In this document: positions 63,184-64,000 of the stretch, piece after piece
How the letters are laid out: each line of letters opens with the position of its first letter
Position numbering within the stretch: position 1 is the stretch's first letter
Assembly (NCBI GenBank): GCA_036365455.1
Contig: JAWQUS010000010.1
Location: 24,166,501 to 24,230,500, forward strand
Source of the DNA: Macrosoma leucophasiata
Taxonomy: Eukaryota; Arthropoda; Insecta; Lepidoptera; Hedylidae
Direction of reading: 5' to 3'
Length of the DNA: 64,000 bases
Notes under the pieces: model-generated
What the model was told of the DNA's origin: nothing
The model's input: the letters and a program-made list of their open reading frames with translations, nothing else
Databases searched by the model: none
Made by a program: the position numbers and the translations under genes

Positions 63184-63591
63184 GTAAGTTTCAAAAAGCT
63201 TGGACATTTGAATTATTCTATTTTGTCATTTTATGAGTTATTCATTAAGTAAGTGACTGGAAAACTCCAGTGACGGATAAAACTAGACTGCCATACAAGG
63301 TAGGCTGATGTGATTGTACGCTACACTAACTTGTATGGTAGCTTAGTATTTAGTTTATTAAGATAGGTACGTTAACTAAACTACATTGTTAAAAATAAAT
63401 CTTCTATTGTTACCCACTTGGGAAGTAGCGAGACTCTCCCAACACAAGTATCATAGATAACTTACTGGGAAATCTCAACCACAGTAAAGAGTTTTTATTT
63501 ATTTAGTATCCATACTGTGATATACTGTTTTGTATTGATCATAAAATCTGTTACCCCTCCACAAGTATTATCGACATAACTTTATTGTGTG
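63184..63591. other. no further exon seen
   Basis: AT-rich. GAAAACTCCAGTGACGGATAAA near 63,260 contains a SINE-A-like scrap. No second exon recognised before the window end. Confidence 0.35.
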
Positions 63592-63879
63592 TTACTGGTG
63601 GTAGAGCTTCAGCGACGTAGCTCGCGGCCGTAGGCACCACCGCATTACCTAATATACTTGCCGCTAAATGGTAGTGTTCAGCACTATCGTTTTCCGGTCA
63701 GGTGGTAATGTACGGCCCTATAATTTCCGGCACAGAAGCATAACACCTTATGTCTCAGAAGTGGTAACGCATCTGCAGTTTGACCTCGGTCTTTGTGTGG
63801 GTATCTATAGGCTGCGGTCATTACTTAACATCAATGTGAACTGCATGCTTGTTTGCCACTTCTACAACATAAAAAAAAA
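63592..63879 (+). mobile_element. SINE-A, full length
   Basis: TACTGGTGGTAGAGCTTCAG, CGTAGGCACCACCGCATTAC, CGCATCTGCAGTTTGACC, GCATGCTTGTTTGCCACTTC, poly-A. The remaining 120 bases of the window show nothing recognisable. Confidence 0.88.
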
Positions 63880-64000
63880 TATTTCTTATTAATTTGTATA
63901 TGGCAAGAAAAGATCATACCACACAGACATATGTCGGAACTTCCTAAGATTTAGGTACAACATATTCAAAAACAACATTACTAAGTATTTCATTGACGAA

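Overview
The window looks like non-coding nuclear DNA from a lepidopteran (moth or butterfly). Three things point there: an AT-rich background; the repeat repertoire (poly-A-tailed short retroposons carrying GTAGGCACCACCGCATTACC, several tRNA-headed SINEs, RTE-type LINEs, and small Helitron-like elements that insert between A and T, start with TC and end in a GC hairpin plus CTAG); and the lack of any bacterial-type gene organisation. No complete host protein gene was found. All coding-like sequence belongs to non-LTR retrotransposons, and each copy is broken. Identity figures are by-eye estimates from the bases shown; family names SINE-A to SINE-F are working labels.

Layout. 0-9 kb: tRNA-SINE, two RTE LINE 3' ends (one at 3,993-4,846 with a perfect 12-bp target-site duplication), a TIR element at 6,840-7,299. 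9-23 kb: many SINE-A fragments in both orientations, Helitron-like elements, and a strongly conserved tandem duplication (19.87/20.59 kb). 23.99-26.59 kb: a full-length but frame-broken RTE-like LINE on the minus strand with an 11-bp target-site duplication. 27-35 kb: SINEs of four families, a 179-bp foldback (31.64 kb) and other inverted repeats. 35-43 kb: two diverged local duplications, an inverted duplication of SINE plus flank (39.4/40.9 kb), and a 460-bp foldback with a SINE in its loop. 43-46 kb: two inverted copies of one TIR element. 46.5-52 kb: a LINE 3' UTR split by a SINE, a 0.7-kb Helitron-like element, a duplicated GC-rich block (48.0/48.8 kb), and a candidate 2-kb Helitron loaded with nested insertions. 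53-57 kb: two more diverged local duplications. 57.7-60.3 kb: a young 5'-truncated Jockey-group LINE with a 489-codon RT frame whose first catalytic aspartate is asparagine. 60-64 kb: mostly single-copy-looking DNA, ending with a possible first exon of a secreted-protein gene (ATG at 63,171, splice donor at 63,184) whose remainder would lie beyond the window.

The most unusual theme is local. Several apparently non-TE blocks occur as diverged direct duplicates 0.65-1.1 kb apart, and in at least four duplicated pairs only one copy has gained a perfect or near-perfect hairpin, as expected from replication template switching. I did not find a convincing new multi-gene system.
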